Source: Chryseobacterium gleum (GTDB taxonomy: Bacteria; Bacteroidota; Bacteroidia; Flavobacteriales_D; Crocinitomicaceae). From it: a DNA stretch of 6,223 bases. Positions 5,193 through 6,223 of the stretch are shown one piece after another. Numbering within the stretch: the stretch's first letter is position 1; each line of letters opens with the position of its first letter. The DNA is taken from positions 1 to 6,223 of the forward strand of contig CALPSU020000157.1 in assembly GCA_943326315.2 (NCBI GenBank), read 5' to 3'. The translations under genes were made by a program, and so were the position numbers. Below the pieces are notes generated by a model that was given only the letters and a program-made list of their open reading frames with translations, ran no database searches and had not been told where the DNA came from.

Positions 5193-6223
5193 ATGAGTGA
5201 AAAGATTCTTCGGGCATTAATGCAGCTCTTTGCAATAATTGCAAAGGTAGATATTGTTTCAGATGAATCTTCTGAAGAATTAAGTACTAGTGATAATCAA
5301 ATATTAATTAGTTTTAGAGAAGATTCTGCAGTTGTAGAATCTTTTTTACGTTCCGAATTAAATTCATTATCTGTTCAAAAATACCTTGATTTATTTAGTG
5401 AATTTATTCAAATCCACCATGGTTTAAAAAATAAAAAAGATAGTTTTAAAAAACGAACATCCGTTAATTCTGTAAAAGTACTTCGGATTTGCTCTCAAAT
5501 AAATCAAGAATTAACACAACGACAAAAATTTATAGTATTAATTAGATTATTTGAATTTATTAATTCAACCGAAAGAGTTAGTGATCAAGAAATTATATTT
5601 GTATCTACTGTTGCAGAAATGTTTAACGTCTCAAATGAAGAATTTGAATTACTTAAATTATTTTTAGAAAATAAAGTAATTGAAATAATTGACGATACAG
5701 AAATTTTATATATCACAAACAAAAATTACAACTTAGAATTTTCTAAAAAAATATCTCTTGAAGGATTACAAAATGAAATAAGAGTTCTTAGAATTCAAAG
5801 CATAAACACTTTATTCTATCGTTATTTTGGTTCAGAAGAACTAATAATGAATGGTCAAATAGTGCCAAATAGAACGCATATATTAAATCAGGGTTCAACA
5901 ATAAAGACTCAAAAAAGTCAACCAATTTATTATAGTGAAATAATTTCACCATATATTAATAAAAATCAATTAGATAAAATAACATTTAAGGTTTCCGATT
6001 TAGAATATTCTTTTAAAAGCGGTAAAATTGGAATTCAGAACATGAATTTCATTGAAGAATCCGGGAAGCTTTTCGGGATTATGGGAGGTTCTGGTGCTGG
6101 AAAATCAACTTTTTTAAATATTTTAAACGGGAATCTCTCCCCCTCTAAAGGCTCTGTTTTAATTAATGGCATTGATGTCCATAAAGAAAAAAAGAAATTA
6201 GAGGGAATAATTGGATTTATAAG
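5193..6223 (+). CDS. TerB-like / ABC ATPase fusion protein, 3'-truncated
   Basis: The frame is open from ATG 5193 to the window end (343 codons plus 2 nt) and continues beyond it. Residues 1-75 and 90-160 are helical and TerB-like: RALMQLFAIIAKVD near 7-20, then TSVNSVKVLRICSQINQELTQRQK (in part) and a DQE-containing helix with VAEMFNVSNEEFE near 140-152. TerB proteins are otherwise tied to tellurite resistance and stress. A beta-rich stretch follows (about 170-255; LIMNGQIVPNRTHILNQGSTI, in part), vaguely FHA-like. From about 264 an ABC domain begins: GIQNMNFIEESGKLFGIMG, then Walker A GGSGAGKST at 298-306 (Lys304), then SPSKGSVLINGIDV. The local layout resembles ABCG-type ATPases, whose membrane half would follow outside the window. 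Substrate is unknown. The ATG follows an A-rich leader and the TAA of the previous gene. The ABC call is sure; TerB is likely; the beta domain is a guess. Confidence 0.85.
   Translation, partial: MSEKILRALMQLFAIIAKVDIVSDESSEELSTSDNQILISFREDSAVVESFLRSELNSLSVQKYLDLFSEFIQIHHGLKNKKDSFKKRTSVNSVKVLRICSQINQELTQRQKFIVLIRLFEFINSTERVSDQEIIFVSTVAEMFNVSNEEFELLKLFLENKVIEIIDDTEILYITNKNYNLEFSKKISLEGLQNEIRVLRIQSINTLFYRYFGSEELIMNGQIVPNRTHILNQGSTIKTQKSQPIYYSEIISPYINKNQLDKITFKVSDLEYSFKSGKIGIQNMNFIEESGKLFGIMGGSGAGKSTFLNILNGNLSPSKGSVLINGIDVHKEKKKLEGIIGFI

Larger units (their letters stand above)
3855..6223 (+). other. Predicted operon: lipoprotein, small secreted protein, TerB-ABC fusion
   Basis: Three genes run on the same strand with gaps of 6 nt (4746-4751) and 15 nt (5178-5192), with no room for terminators or separate promoters. 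All three are in the same reading frame, divided only by TAA stops at 4743-4745 and 5175-5177. The unit probably continues past the window end, since the third gene is cut. Co-transcription suggests that the two exported proteins work with the ABC protein in the envelope. This is inference from layout. Confidence 0.7.

Noticed and set aside
1..6223. CRISPR array, insertion sequence, tRNA or rRNA
   Set aside because: No regularly spaced direct repeats, transposase motifs, terminal inverted repeats or recognisable RNA-gene sequence on either strand.

Overview
The window is AT-rich DNA with the marks of a Bacteroidota chromosome, most likely Flavobacteriaceae. Start codons lack Shine-Dalgarno sequences and sit in A/T-rich leaders. 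Candidate promoters resemble the TTG / TAnnTTTG type rather than the E. coli type. The protein families present (PstS-like lipoprotein beside a TPR protein, and a TerB-ABC fusion) are ones I associate with flavobacteria. I see no mobile element, CRISPR array, rRNA or tRNA, and nothing that looks recently transferred.

Left part (1-2607, + strand): the 3' portion of a PstS-like periplasmic solute-binding lipoprotein whose start lies before the window, followed by a secreted tetratricopeptide-repeat (TPR) protein of 539 residues. In flavobacteria I recall this pair lying downstream of ExbB/ExbD/TonB genes, which would put both at an energised outer-membrane transport system; those genes are not visible here. 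A strong bidirectional hairpin terminator (2661-2697) closes this block.

Middle (2733-3707, - strand): hemB, delta-aminolevulinic acid dehydratase of haem synthesis, of the Asp-containing type that lacks the zinc cysteines. It converges on the TPR gene and diverges from the right-hand cluster. The 147-bp gap 3708-3854 should hold both divergent promoters.

Right part (3855-6223, + strand): three tightly packed genes, probably one operon. They encode (i) a 296-aa lipoprotein with an acidic stretch after its cysteine, (ii) a 141-aa secreted protein with three cysteines in its mature part, and (iii) the first 343 residues of a large fusion protein: an N-terminal TerB-like helical region, a beta-rich linker domain, then an ABC ATPase domain with an intact Walker A motif, cut by the window end. 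Gaps are only 6 and 15 nt. Of the window, this is the best candidate for an undescribed system: an envelope ABC machine with two exported partners, function unknown.
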